A stretch of DNA of 64,000 bases from Actinomycetes bacterium (GCA_023394615.1 JAEXAI010000022.1:70584-134583), one strand, 5' to 3'; numbered from the stretch's first letter, positions 15,363-24,530 are shown. The notes: a model not told the origin generated them from the sequence alone. Translations and numbers: made by a program.

Positions 15363-18300
15363 ATGGCACAGCTAACCATGTCGCGTCGCAACTTCATGAA
15401 GACGATGGCGGTTACTGGGACGGCTGCGGCAATCGGTTCTTCGGCGATAAGTCCCATGCAGGCTCTTGCCGAAACCGATACGCCCAAGGCGGGAGAAGTG
15501 ACGCATGTTCGCACGTGCTGTCGAGCTTGTGGCAAAGTGGAATGCGGCGTCTGGGTGACCGTACAGGATGGCAAGGCCATCAAGGTCGAAGGCGACGAGT
15601 CCGCTCCGCAGAGTCGAGGACATTGCTGCGCGAAAAGCCAGTCATCCATGCAAGCGGCGTATCACCCCGATCGTCTGCGCTACCCTGTGAAGCGCACGAA
15701 TCCGAAAGGGTCGGATGACCCCGGTTGGGTGCGCATCACGTTGCCCGAGGCTTTCGAGCTGACCGGTCAAGGAATGGGCGAGGTCGTCGACAAATACGGC
15801 GGGCAGTCCATTTTCGTGATGTGCGGCACGTCGCGCGTATGGTCGCTTGGTCCCTATCAGGGCATGAAGCAGCTGTTCGGCACCCCGAACGCGCATCTGG
15901 CCTATCAGGTCTGCAAGGGTCCGCGCCACTGGGCCGGCATCATGACTGACGAGATGGGCTCTCCCTGGATGGAAGTCGAAGCAGAGCCGAAAGTGTATCT
16001 GCAGTGGGGCACCGCAGTCGAGTATTCCAACTATGACACCACCAACCGCACCATTTCCGACGTTGCGCCGCATGCGAAATACCATATCGATGTGGATCCG
16101 CGCGTCACGCCGCTGGGTAAGGAAGCCGATATCTGGCTGCCGCTGCGTCCCGGTACTGACGGTGCGATGGCACTGGGTTGGTTCAACTGGATTATTGAGA
16201 ACGAGGCCTACGATGACACGATGGTGCGTCGTTGGTCGAATGCAACGTTTTTGTATTGTGATGAGAAGCCGTGGTATACCGAAGGTTGGCTGGTCGAGGG
16301 CAATGGCGGCGTGGATATGCGCTCCAAGCTCATTACCGAAGCTGACATCAAAGAAGGCGGCAAACACCAGCGCTTCATGGTGTGGGACGAGAACAACAAC
16401 CGTCTGACTTATTGGGACGCTGAAGAGGGCAAGTGGGAAGGCGAGACCCATAAGGTTCCCACGACCGGATCATTTATCAAGCACCCGCTGACCGGTTTGG
16501 TGGGCGACGCTTGGCTGCCCGACGAATCCGTCTGGTGCGACCCAGGCGATGCTACGTTTGACAAGTACTGGGATTCGGGCAACGAGAAGGGCGCTACCAG
16601 CAATCCAGCCGGTCTGCCCAAAAAGCCCGCGTTGTTCCCCGGTGAGGTTCCCGTTACGCTGAAAGATGGCAAATCGTACAAGTGCCGCACCGTGTGGGAT
16701 GGTTTTCATGATCTAACCAGCGAATATGACTGGGACAAGGTTGAAGAGATCACCGGCGTTTCCGGCAAAAAGTGCGAAGAGGCCGTGAAAATCTGGACCA
16801 CGCGCATCGACGCGCGCCATGGCAATGGCGGCATCCATTTCCAGCTGGCAACCGACCAGAACGGCAATTCCATCCAGAACTGCCGCGTGCTGCAGATGCT
16901 CAGCTGCGTTACCGGCAACTCCGACGAACCCGCAGGCAACCGCGGGTCCAGCAAGAGCCAGTTCGACGGCAATCCCGGCCGTTCCAACATGCAGGCCGCA
17001 AGCGCCTATGGCGATTCTGCCAAAACGTGGACCGGGCGTGACTACAGCTTGGATGAATTGGCCAAGTACATGCAGGATTTCGTGCAGTACCTGATCGATG
17101 AAAAGTCTCCTTTGGCTGAACGCTACGGCAACAAAGTACCCTCAGACGACGAAGCCATCATTATCGCCAAACGCATGGGTGGCGCCATGAGGCAGTCTCA
17201 GTACTGGCCCAACCCCAAGACCATCTTCACCCGCAATGCAGGCGAGATCGATGCAGACCGCTTCCCGCTGGATCGCTACTGGGCACGTTGGGTGGACGCA
17301 AACGCCACGTGGGACGGCTGCTTGCAAGATCCTAACTGGTCGCTAGCCATGAAAAACGACAACAAGGAAGTCGGCTACAACGTCAAGGAAACGCCCTATG
17401 CGCTCCATGGCGGCTTGTGTCAGTCGGGCGACCTGATGAACATGGCCAACATCGCACGCGCATGGGATGCCATGACGCAACTTGACTTCTTTGTGGACAT
17501 TAATCTGTGGTTCTGCCCCAACAATGGCAATGCCGATGTGATTTTCCCGTGCCAGCACTGGATGGAGCTTGACTCCACCCGCGTGTCTCAAGGTGCCGGC
17601 GGATTCTTCGGCTGCTGCTGCCAGGCTATCGAGCCTCCAGGAGAGACCATCTACGATCCCGACTGGAACGTGGGCATGTACAAATGCATGGGTGTGCCAT
17701 GGAACACGAAAGATCCCAAAGCCGAGCCTTCGCACGAACTGAATTTTGCTCCGCAGTGTCAGACCAATATCGACAAGTGGAAGGAAAAACTGGGAGACGT
17801 CTATGATGTAACGGGAGGCGACAGCTATCTGTGGCCCGATCATGCGCGCGTCTTGAAAGACAACGTAGATGCATGGCAGACGGCGGAATTCCCCAATGGA
17901 CCCACCTGGGCGCAGGCCAAGCAATGGTTCACCGATCACGGATGGATGGATTGTCGCGTGTGGCATCCCGAGCGTTGGGGTACGTACCGTCGCCACGAGA
18001 TGGGCTGGCGTCGCCAGCAGGGCGGTTTCAACCTGTATCCGCTTTTGGACTTGCATCCCGGTTTCATCACGCCATCGGGCCTGATTGAGATTTGGTCCAT
18101 CGTATGCGAGGCCTATATCTGCAACATGGGAGATGCCCCGGCAAACGATGCGCGCTGGGCTCATTCCGACTTGAAGCATTTCCAGGGCAACGACGACCGC
18201 TTCCCGGTTTATCGCGAGCCCACTGACTCGCCGGTCAGTCGCCCCGAGCTCTATGATGCGACGAAGATTGACAGCGCCGACGATACCTATTTCATGAATC

Positions 18301-18878
18301 ACAGCTATGGCGCCACCCTGAAGAAGTACCCGGACAACAGCTTCATCATGACAACTGGATCGCGTCAGCCGGTCTACTTCCACTCCGAGCACAGGCAGCT
18401 GCCGTGGTGCCGCGAGTTGTGGCCCAGCCCTCGTGTGGAAATGAATCCCAAAGACGCTGCGCGCCTAGGTTTGAAACAGGGCGATTGGGTCTGGCTGGAA
18501 ACCCCGTGGGGTAAAGTGCGCGAAGTGCTGGATCTGTACTACGGCATCAGCGAAGGCATTATTAACGCCAACCATGCCTGGTGGTTCCCCGAATTCGATA
18601 CCGCATCGCACGGTTTCGAACTGGTGGGCATCAACTGCGTGAATGACCCGTACGGTCAGGATTGCGTGGGCGGCTGCGCCACCATGAGGTCGACCCCTAC
18701 GGTCGTGTACAAGGCAACAAAGGACAATTCGCCGTTCGGCAACCCGGTTCCCTGCGATCCCAACGGCAAAGAGTGCATCCACGATGCATCCGACAAGCGT
18801 TTGCGTCAATGGGTTAGCACCGGCACGGGCATACGCGCTCGCGTTAAGGGCGAACCCGAGTGGAACCAGGGAGCGTGA
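15363..18878 (+). CDS. Molybdopterin-dependent oxidoreductase, DMSO reductase superfamily, Tat-exported catalytic subunit
   Basis: 1171-residue catalytic subunit. Tat signal SRRNFMK at 7-13 with a hydrophobic stretch and an Ala-x-Ala end near residue 36. The N-terminal [4Fe-4S] site is CCRACGKVEC (52-61) with CC at 88-89. In the region holding the metal ligand the sequence is YQVCKGPRHW (181-190), so Cys184 is the likely molybdenum ligand rather than the Ser of classical DMSO reductases. The guanine-dinucleotide domains follow; the final domain starts near residue 1000 (NSFIMTTGSRQPVYFHSEH). It is longer than DmsA (about 800). With subunits B and C it forms a membrane-attached, outward-facing terminal reductase. 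Substrate unknown; Eggerthellaceae use relatives on sulfoxides, nitrogen oxides and catechols. Confidence 0.88.
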   Translation: MAQLTMSRRNFMKTMAVTGTAAAIGSSAISPMQALAETDTPKAGEVTHVRTCCRACGKVECGVWVTVQDGKAIKVEGDESAPQSRGHCCAKSQSSMQAAYHPDRLRYPVKRTNPKGSDDPGWVRITLPEAFELTGQGMGEVVDKYGGQSIFVMCGTSRVWSLGPYQGMKQLFGTPNAHLAYQVCKGPRHWAGIMTDEMGSPWMEVEAEPKVYLQWGTAVEYSNYDTTNRTISDVAPHAKYHIDVDPRVTPLGKEADIWLPLRPGTDGAMALGWFNWIIENEAYDDTMVRRWSNATFLYCDEKPWYTEGWLVEGNGGVDMRSKLITEADIKEGGKHQRFMVWDENNNRLTYWDAEEGKWEGETHKVPTTGSFIKHPLTGLVGDAWLPDESVWCDPGDATFDKYWDSGNEKGATSNPAGLPKKPALFPGEVPVTLKDGKSYKCRTVWDGFHDLTSEYDWDKVEEITGVSGKKCEEAVKIWTTRIDARHGNGGIHFQLATDQNGNSIQNCRVLQMLSCVTGNSDEPAGNRGSSKSQFDGNPGRSNMQAASAYGDSAKTWTGRDYSLDELAKYMQDFVQYLIDEKSPLAERYGNKVPSDDEAIIIAKRMGGAMRQSQYWPNPKTIFTRNAGEIDADRFPLDRYWARWVDANATWDGCLQDPNWSLAMKNDNKEVGYNVKETPYALHGGLCQSGDLMNMANIARAWDAMTQLDFFVDINLWFCPNNGNADVIFPCQHWMELDSTRVSQGAGGFFGCCCQAIEPPGETIYDPDWNVGMYKCMGVPWNTKDPKAEPSHELNFAPQCQTNIDKWKEKLGDVYDVTGGDSYLWPDHARVLKDNVDAWQTAEFPNGPTWAQAKQWFTDHGWMDCRVWHPERWGTYRRHEMGWRRQQGGFNLYPLLDLHPGFITPSGLIEIWSIVCEAYICNMGDAPANDARWAHSDLKHFQGNDDRFPVYREPTDSPVSRPELYDATKIDSADDTYFMNHSYGATLKKYPDNSFIMTTGSRQPVYFHSEHRQLPWCRELWPSPRVEMNPKDAARLGLKQGDWVWLETPWGKVREVLDLYYGISEGIINANHAWWFPEFDTASHGFELVGINCVNDPYGQDCVGGCATMRSTPTVVYKATKDNSPFGNPVPCDPNGKECIHDASDKRLRQWVSTGTGIRARVKGEPEWNQGA

Positions 18879-18883
18879 TTGAG

Positions 18884-19546
18884 ATGACACAATATGCAAT
18901 CGTAACCGACTTGAATCGTTGTGTGGGATGTCTCGCCTGCTCAACAGCTTGTAAAACCGTGAACGGCGTGCAGCCTGGCGACTTCTGGATTAAGACGCTT
19001 CGCATTGGGCCCACCCCGAAAGCAGGCGGTAGCGGCGATTTTCCCGATGTGGAGATGTACTTTCTGCCTATTCAGTGCCAGCACTGCAAAGATCCCGAGT
19101 GCGTGAAGGTGTGCCCCACGGGCGCATCGCACAAGATGGCCGACGGCACGGTGCAGATCGACAAATCCAAGTGCATTGGCTGCCAGTTCTGCGTCATGGC
19201 GTGCCCCTACGGCGTGCGCTACCTGAACCAAGATGAACGTGTTGTTGAAAAATGCACGCTGTGCGAGCAGCGCATCGCCCAAGGCGAATTGCCTCAGTGC
19301 GTTATGCAGTGCGGATCGCGTGCCCGTTTCTTCGGCGATGTGGAAAAAGGTGTTGCCTCATTCGAGGCGCCGGCACCGACGCACAACCTAGCCACTCCCT
19401 ACGATCAGATGATTACCGAACGCACGACCGCTGGGGAATACCTAGAGGAATTCAGCGACTCGGACATCTACCATCTGACGGATGTGGGCAACGGGCCTTC
19501 GGTGTGCTACATCCTGCGAAACCGTACGTGGCAGGGAAAGGAGTAG
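18884..19546 (+). CDS. DmsB-like four-cluster ferredoxin subunit
   Basis: 220-residue electron-transfer subunit. Start ATG 18884 (MTQYAIVTDLNRC) is chosen over ATG 18860, which overlaps the previous gene; AGGGAG lies ten bases before it. Four cysteine groups are visible: CVGCLACSTACK (about 13-24), CQHCKDPECVKVCP (about 63-76), CIGCQFCVMACP (about 95-106) and CTLCEQ...CVMQC (about 122-142). No signal peptide, so it would be carried across by the Tat signal of the catalytic subunit. It lies between the A and C subunit genes with gaps of 5 and 3 bases. Confidence 0.93.
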   Translation: MTQYAIVTDLNRCVGCLACSTACKTVNGVQPGDFWIKTLRIGPTPKAGGSGDFPDVEMYFLPIQCQHCKDPECVKVCPTGASHKMADGTVQIDKSKCIGCQFCVMACPYGVRYLNQDERVVEKCTLCEQRIAQGELPQCVMQCGSRARFFGDVEKGVASFEAPAPTHNLATPYDQMITERTTAGEYLEEFSDSDIYHLTDVGNGPSVCYILRNRTWQGKE

Positions 19547-19549
19547 ATT

Positions 19550-20428
19550 ATGGAATTGCAATGGCCCCTTATCCTGTTCACCACTTTTCTCGCTTGGTCG
19601 GCTGGCGTGTTTGCTACACAGTGCCTCTATGCCATGCAAGGCAAAGGCGCGAAAGCCCAGTTGCCAGCCCTCATCGTGTCTGTAGTGCTTTTGGCCATAG
19701 GTGGAATCTGCGTTTTCTTCCATCTGCAGCATTGGGAGCGCATCTTCAACGGCTTTGGTCACCTGACTTCCGGAATCACGCAGGAGCTTATCGCCATCGT
19801 GGTGATGTTCATCGTGATGGTCATCTTCTTCGTATACCTGCGCCGTTCTGGCGACGAGGCGAAGGTGCCCCAATGGGTATGTATCCTGGGCATAGTGGTG
19901 GCTGCTATTCTGGCGGTGGTTATGAGCCACAGCTACATGATGCCTTCTCGTCCTGCATGGAATTCCGTGCTGCAGATTGGCTCCATCGTGGGTGCGGCCT
20001 GCGCGTTCGGACCGGCTACCATGGCGTTTATCTGCGCATTGCTCGACGGTGATGCCGACAATGAATACCACGCCAAACTGAACGTGATTGGCCAGGCAAT
20101 CAACGTTGCTCTGACCTTGGTGTACCTGATTGCGATGAGTTTCGTAGGCAGTGCCTTCACGAAAGTATCCTACTGGTTCGATCCGACCTCTCCTACACAG
20201 GGCTTGGTGGATGCTTCCGCCACAAGTCCGTTCGCGGGTGACGCGATTGGTTTCACCATTGTTGCCATCTTGGGTGTGCTTGCAGGTTTGCTCGCTGCCT
20301 ATATGGGTAAGAAGCAAGGCAACTGGAAGATGTGGGGCGCCATCGCGGCAGTGGCCGTGTTTGTCGGCGCGCTGTGTCTGCGTGCAACGTTCTACCTGAT
20401 GGGAGTTTCGGTCTACCCGTTCTTCTAA
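19550..20428 (+). CDS. DmsC-like membrane anchor subunit
   Basis: 292-residue integral membrane protein with about eight hydrophobic helices (for instance 5-27, 40-61, 78-97, 107-124, 140-162, 180-203, 225-245, 260-285). DmsC family members anchor the A and B subunits and oxidise menaquinol. Conserved features include HLQHWERIFNGFGHLTSGI in the second loop and SRPAWN before helix five. Translation is coupled to the B subunit (3-base gap). A hairpin follows 31 bases after the stop, ending the operon. Confidence 0.9.
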   Translation: MELQWPLILFTTFLAWSAGVFATQCLYAMQGKGAKAQLPALIVSVVLLAIGGICVFFHLQHWERIFNGFGHLTSGITQELIAIVVMFIVMVIFFVYLRRSGDEAKVPQWVCILGIVVAAILAVVMSHSYMMPSRPAWNSVLQIGSIVGAACAFGPATMAFICALLDGDADNEYHAKLNVIGQAINVALTLVYLIAMSFVGSAFTKVSYWFDPTSPTQGLVDASATSPFAGDAIGFTIVAILGVLAGLLAAYMGKKQGNWKMWGAIAAVAVFVGALCLRATFYLMGVSVYPFF

Positions 20429-20459
20429 TAGCTACGTAGTATTTTCCCTCCCTCCCTTT

Positions 20460-20494
20460 GACGCCCCGCAACGACAACAACGTTGCGGGGCGTC
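20460..20494 (+). terminator. Strong hairpin after the dmsABC-like operon
   Basis: Perfect 14-bp stem GACGCCCCGCAACG (20460-20473) / CGTTGCGGGGCGTC (20481-20494) with a 7-base loop. There is no T-run, so it may stop RNA decay or need help to terminate. A dispersed 26-bp repeat starts 5 bases later. Confidence 0.7.
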
Positions 20495-20498
20495 GCAC

Positions 20499-20525
20499 GT
20501 GTCAGCGGGACGGGTCGTTTGACAC
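20499..20525 (+). repeat. 26-bp dispersed repeat, third copy
   Basis: GTGTCAGCGGGACGGGTCGT then TTGACAC. It differs from the 3876 pair by one base (GCGGG for GCAGG), and its ends are complementary (GTGTCA / TGACAC). Confidence 0.85.
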
Positions 20526-20637
20526 ATGCGCGAGCAATCATGCGTTCGGCAACACATTCCAGTGGCTTATTCGCCCACATCCTCATCCTTGCTTGCATGC
20601 TTTGCATCGTCGAATGTCTTGAAACAGGATTTCGGGT

Positions 20638-20829
20638 TTTCAAAACACGTTTTCGGCGACTAAACGAAGCATTGTGTGAGGTCTTCAGGCAGAACAAGAA
20701 GAGACTTTCTGTGACCTGCGGTTTTAAGGGGCTTCCCAAGCTCCTTCAGCGTTAGCGCCTTCGTAAAGCACACAATAAGTAATACATCGTCACAATGCTT
20801 CGTTTAATCGCCTCTTTTCTGTTTTGAAA
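20638..20829. repeat. Large inverted-repeat element, type 2, copy 1
   Basis: Arms at 20638-20677 (ending ACTAAACGAAGCATTGTG) and 20791-20829 (starting CACAATGCTTCGTTTAAT) pair at most positions, giving a 192-bp palindromic element. The interior carries TCTGTGACCTGCGGTT. A second copy with the same arm core and interior core lies at 48435-48629. No convincing frame runs through it. Confidence 0.85.
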
Positions 20830-21665
20830 TTACAAGACGCTCTCAGCGACAGATAAGCTTGAAAACTCCAGCCTAATAAGAAACGTTTGCAAACCGATTT
20901 CGGAGTCGTGGCATACGCCGATGCGATGTACGCCGACGCACCGGCGACGCAGTGTGATGCAGTGTGATACTGGGGCGTTTCCAGCAATCTCGAAGTCGAT
21001 TCCCCGTTTTTGGTAAAAAAGTTCAGTAATAGGCAAATAAGTTAATTCATTGTATGCATTGCTCAGTATCCGAAATGCATCATCCGGAGCATAATTGCAT
21101 CGTCGCAGTTCAGCGGCGTGCATGAAAAAGGACATCAGTGAAATCGAGTGCGCAAAAACCTAATGCTGCACTTTTCTTCCAAAAACGGGGGGTCGACCGG
21201 AAGATTTGCAAGAAGCTGCACTTTTTTGACATGTTTCTCCCTGCGGCACGATAAATGGCACGATAAGTCGCCAAGTCGCGCTCCTTGGTGAATCGCCGAG
21301 TCGCACCCCGCAGAACCGCCGGACCCCGCTCCTTGCAGCCGGGATCCATGGATCAGCTTCCAAGACACAAACACGAAACTGGCGCATCTGCGTAGGTATT
21401 AGGTGGCTGGTGCCGCTCTACTGCCACTCGGTTGCGCCCCGTGTTGCTATTACATTGGATAGTTTCGGTTGCACTTGCGGCTGGCCGTCGGTTGAATGCG
21501 GGTTGAACACAGGTTGGGCGCGCGCGTTGCAGTTGCGGTGGCGTCATTTTGCCTCTGTACTATGCTTTAAAATGCGCTAGAATATGAACGTTTACGGCGT
21601 GCGTATGGCCCGCAGAACGGCTTTACATAATCAGCGAAATTTATGGTGTGATAAAGAGGAGTTTT
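20830..21665. other. Gene-free stretch before the ATP synthase operon
   Basis: Frames of 60-100 codons exist but have no ribosome binding site, no recognisable motif and overlap each other, so I call none. The stretch contains two copies of GCTGCACTTTT (about 21163 and 21214), a run CCAAAAACGGGGGGTCGACC, and a G/T-rich tract about 21470-21540. TAGAAT at about 21579 could be a -10 box, but I find no good -35. Confidence 0.5.
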
Positions 21666-21785
21666 ATGCATAAATTGGGGTATGGATTATCTCAAAATGC
21701 ATATTTGCGCGAAATGAGCCGTTCGTATGCATTTTTGTGTGATTTACGGCCCCGTTCGCCGTTTTTTTCCGCTTTCCTGTGGTAA
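21666..21785 (+). CDS. Possible 39-residue small ORF
   Basis: ATG 21666 follows GAGGAG by four bases and opens a 39-codon frame (MHKLGYGLSQNAYLREMSRS at the start) ending in TAA at 21783. No hydrophobic helix and no known motif. It lies 84 bases before the AtpI-like gene and could be a leader peptide or chance. Confidence 0.25.
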   Translation: MHKLGYGLSQNAYLREMSRSYAFLCDLRPRSPFFSAFLW

Positions 21786-21869
21786 AGCAGAGCAAGTGGG
21801 CTATTATATCCGATGGTTTTGTGACAACTAGATTGAAATTGTGTAGACGCGGATTGAAAGAGTGTATTT

Positions 21870-22160
21870 GTGGCGTTAGCTGTGTTTGTCGGCATTTGTG
21901 CCGGAATGGCGGGCTTCATCCCATTGTGGGCGGCTCTGCAAGCAACTAAACGAATAAAGAGCACTTCCAATCTATCGCATGCAAGCACCTTGTTGATTGC
22001 CGTATTCGTCTCTGTTCTGATTCTGTTCGGTGCGGTGGTCCTTTGTATAGTTGTTGATCGCGCGAATATTCTCCCCTTCGCATTTGGTGAAGCTGGCGGC
22101 ATTGTGGCCGTCGCCATCATCTTCGGAGTAACGAAATTCGTACAGAACAAACGTCAATAG
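21870..22160 (+). CDS. Small membrane protein in the AtpI position of the ATP synthase operon
   Basis: 96 residues starting at GTG 21870 with GAAAG upstream. Three hydrophobic helices (about 2-22, 42-64, 72-90) and a basic tail (KFVQNKRQ). It directly precedes atpB with a 15-base gap, the place usually held by atpI, whose product helps assemble the c-ring. Sequence similarity to AtpI is not obvious by eye, so the call rests on size, topology and position. Confidence 0.65.
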   Translation: MALAVFVGICAGMAGFIPLWAALQATKRIKSTSNLSHASTLLIAVFVSVLILFGAVVLCIVVDRANILPFAFGEAGGIVAVAIIFGVTKFVQNKRQ

Positions 22161-22175
22161 AAGAAAGGGCGATTT

Positions 22176-22952
22176 GTGAACGCACTCGAAGAACTTTCCG
22201 CATCGGTACCGGAGTTACAGCATTCTTTCGACTCCATGTTCGTAGTAGGCGGCATGACGCAATACACGATGTGGATGGTTATCATCTTCGCACTCGTGTT
22301 GATTGTGGTTTTGACGGCAGCTCGCAAGCTCACGCTTGTTCCGAACAACAAATTCGTGAACATCGTGGAATACGGCTACGACTTCGTTCGTAGCGACATG
22401 GGCGAAAACGCTATCGGCCATGGGTACGAAAAGCACCTTCCGTTTTTGGCGACGCTGTTCTTCTTTATTCTGATTGCCAACTTCATCGGATTGGTTCCCG
22501 GCTTCAAAACGCCGACTGGATCGATTAGCATCACGTGGGCTCTGGCAGCCATCTCGTTTGTGTACTTCAACTATTACGGCTTCAAGACGCGCGGCGGTTG
22601 GGGCTACATCAAGTCCATCGCGCCGTCCGGTCTGCCGGTGGTCATGGTCCCCGTCATCTGGTTCTTCGAGTTGATTTCTTTGGTTCTGCGCGTGCTCACA
22701 CTGGCAGTTCGACTTTATGGCAACATGTTCGCAGGCCATATGGTGCTGGGCATCTTCGCACTGGCCACCAGCGTGTTCTTGAGCACGGCTGTGCAAAATC
22801 TCGACTTCATCATCGCTTTGCCGTCCATCGGCTGGTTTATATTGCTCTTGGCCATCTACGCACTGGAAACGCTCGTTGCTTTCCTGCAGGCTTATGTGTT
22901 CACCATCTTGTCCGCTGTCTATATTTCACTGGCTACCAGCGAAGCTCACTAG
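22176..22952 (+). CDS. atpB: F1Fo ATP synthase subunit a
   Basis: Fo proton-channel subunit, 258 residues, GTG start at 22176 with AGAAAGGGC upstream. The essential arginine is in the conserved helix VLRVLTLAVRLYGNMFAGHM (about 167-186; Arg176 in LAVRLYGN). The last helix has LAIYALETLVAFLQAYVFT, the usual partner helix. About five to six membrane helices are present. First core gene of an operon with the standard order B-E-F-H-A-G-D-C. Confidence 0.95.
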   Translation: MNALEELSASVPELQHSFDSMFVVGGMTQYTMWMVIIFALVLIVVLTAARKLTLVPNNKFVNIVEYGYDFVRSDMGENAIGHGYEKHLPFLATLFFFILIANFIGLVPGFKTPTGSISITWALAAISFVYFNYYGFKTRGGWGYIKSIAPSGLPVVMVPVIWFFELISLVLRVLTLAVRLYGNMFAGHMVLGIFALATSVFLSTAVQNLDFIIALPSIGWFILLLAIYALETLVAFLQAYVFTILSAVYISLATSEAH

Positions 22953-23076
22953 ACGCAGGACGGCGCATCGCCCGGCGCTGACAGGGCATTGATTTGGATC
23001 TTGGTCGGAAAAGCCGACTGATCGATAGTAACGGAGGCTTCGGAAAGGTTCCGAGGCCGGTTAAAGGAGGAAACAA

Positions 23077-23295
23077 GTGGATATCACCTTGGCAGTATCT
23101 GCACTCAAGGTCGTCGGCTATGGCCTGGGCGCCATCGGCCCTGGCATCGGCATCGGCATTGCTACTTACGGCTGCTGCGTCGCGACCGCCCGTCAGCCTG
23201 AATTGGCTGGACGCATCTTCACGGACTTCATCATCGGTGCTGCACTGGCTGAAGCCCTGGCTCTGATCGGCTTCGTTCTGACGTTCATCCTGTAA
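23077..23295 (+). CDS. atpE: F1Fo ATP synthase subunit c
   Basis: 72-residue hairpin of two membrane helices that forms the rotor ring. GTG start at 23077, after AAAGGAGG. The first helix is glycine-rich (GAIGPGIGIGIATYG), the loop is ARQPELAGRI, and the ion-binding carboxylate is Glu59 in GAALAEALALIGF. The Ser after the Glu that marks sodium-specific rings is replaced by Ala, so proton coupling is favoured. Confidence 0.95.
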   Translation: MDITLAVSALKVVGYGLGAIGPGIGIGIATYGCCVATARQPELAGRIFTDFIIGAALAEALALIGFVLTFIL

Positions 23296-23347
23296 ATTCA
23301 ACCTTATGCACGGTAGAGCCGTAGTAAGGCTGAAAGGAGGAATGACC

Positions 23348-23962
23348 GTGGAATCAAAGACGAACAACGCGTTGAAACTGAAAGCCGCTGGCGTATTCGC
23401 TGTGGCAGCTTCGACGTTGAGCGTCCCCACTGTCGCGTTCGCCGAGGAAAGCAGTGGCGGAATCAGTGCGATTCTGCCGGATATGATGGAATTCATCCCC
23501 ATGCTGGTGGCTTTCATCATCCTGTGGATTATCCTCGCGAAATTCGGTTGGCCAGCATTCGACAAGATGTTGCAAAAGCGCAAGGATACCATTGAGGATT
23601 CCTTGACGAAATCCGAAGCAGCTCGCGTAGAAAGCGAGCGCGTGCTCGCCGAGTACCAAAAGGAACTCGCCGACGCGAAAAAGCAGGCTTCTGAAATCGT
23701 TGCTGATGCGAAACGTACTGCTGAAGCGGCGAAAGCCGACATCAACGCCCAGGCTCAGAAAGAGTCCGAAGCGATGATCGTGAAGGCTCGCGCGGCCATT
23801 GAGACGGAAAAGAAGCACGCCATCGCCGAGCTGCAGAGTTCTGTGGCCGACACGTCCATTTCTGTTGCTTCCAAAATCATAGGAAGCGACTTGAGCGACG
23901 AAGAGCATCGTAAGCTCGTCGAGCGCTACGTGAACGAGGCGGGTAGTTTCAATGCCAATTAA
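23348..23962 (+). CDS. atpF: F1Fo ATP synthase subunit b
   Basis: Peripheral-stalk subunit, 204 residues. GTG 23348 is preferred: GGAGG at 23336-23340 is seven bases upstream, while the in-frame ATG at 23342 is only one base from it. The N-terminus looks like a cleavable signal or extra helix (to about VAFAEES), followed by a membrane helix near residues 45-65 and a long charged coiled coil (KSEAARVESERVLAEYQKEL onward). The N-terminal addition is longer than in E. coli AtpF but usual in actinobacteria. It overlaps atpH by 11 bases. Confidence 0.93.
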   Translation: MESKTNNALKLKAAGVFAVAASTLSVPTVAFAEESSGGISAILPDMMEFIPMLVAFIILWIILAKFGWPAFDKMLQKRKDTIEDSLTKSEAARVESERVLAEYQKELADAKKQASEIVADAKRTAEAAKADINAQAQKESEAMIVKARAAIETEKKHAIAELQSSVADTSISVASKIIGSDLSDEEHRKLVERYVNEAGSFNAN

Positions 23963-24529
23963 TCGTCATATCGCTAAAGCCGAAGCCGAAGTCTACGCAG
24001 CGTCGCTTGTCGACAATGCGAACGAAGAAGGCGGATTGGACGCGGTGCTAAACTCCCGCATTCAAATGGAAGCGGTAATCGCTTACAATCGCTCCCATAT
24101 CGATTTGACCGAGTTGGTGGAAGACCCCGAGTACACGCCTGAGCAGCTCAATCAGGCGATCAAGCGTATATTCGCCGACTGCCAGCCTGCTCTTCAGAGC
24201 GTGCTGGGCGTTATGGCGGAGCGCGGCGATATCGACATGCTGCCCCGCGTATGGGAAAGCTTCAACCAGCAGATAGTCAAAAAGCTGCACGTGAATGTCA
24301 TCGATGTGACGACACGCGTGCCGCTCGACGACCATTTGCGGCAGGTTATCAAGGAAAAGGCCGGGAAAGACTTGGGCAGCGACGTCGCTTTGAACGAAGT
24401 CGTCGACCCGACTCTCCTCGGCGGAATAATCATGAGTGCAAACGGCAAGCGCATCGATGCCAGCGTGGACACGCTGCTCGAGGAAGCTCGCAATGTGCTG
24501 AAAATGACACCAGATGGAGGTGAATGCTA

Positions 24530-24530
<1 letters not shown>
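23952..24530 (+). CDS. atpH: F1Fo ATP synthase subunit delta
   Basis: 192-residue OSCP/delta subunit linking the peripheral stalk to the F1 head. The N-terminal helical domain and a C-terminal region with the family pattern DPTLLGGIIMSANGKRIDAS (about 151-170) are present. It begins inside the end of atpF and its stop overlaps the atpA start by one base, so the three are translationally coupled. Confidence 0.93.

Noticed and set aside
15193..15375. 60-codon frame before the molybdoenzyme gene
   Set aside because: Begins inside the candidate operator, lacks a ribosome binding site and runs into the start of the real gene.
17343..18392. 349-codon frame antisense to the molybdoenzyme gene
   Set aside because: Shadow of a well-supported CDS on the other strand; codon bias of the real gene explains the open frame.
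19252..20052. 266-codon frame across the dmsB-dmsC junction
   Set aside because: Overlaps two clear genes in another frame, has no ribosome binding site and no recognisable motif.
20830..21135. 101-codon minus-strand frame near the type 2 palindrome
   Set aside because: No ribosome binding site, rare-looking composition and no family resemblance; it partly covers the repeat arm.
23077..23295. Sodium-coupled ATP synthase
   Set aside because: The residue after the ring carboxylate is Ala, not Ser, and the usual sodium-ligand pattern is missing, so proton coupling is more likely.
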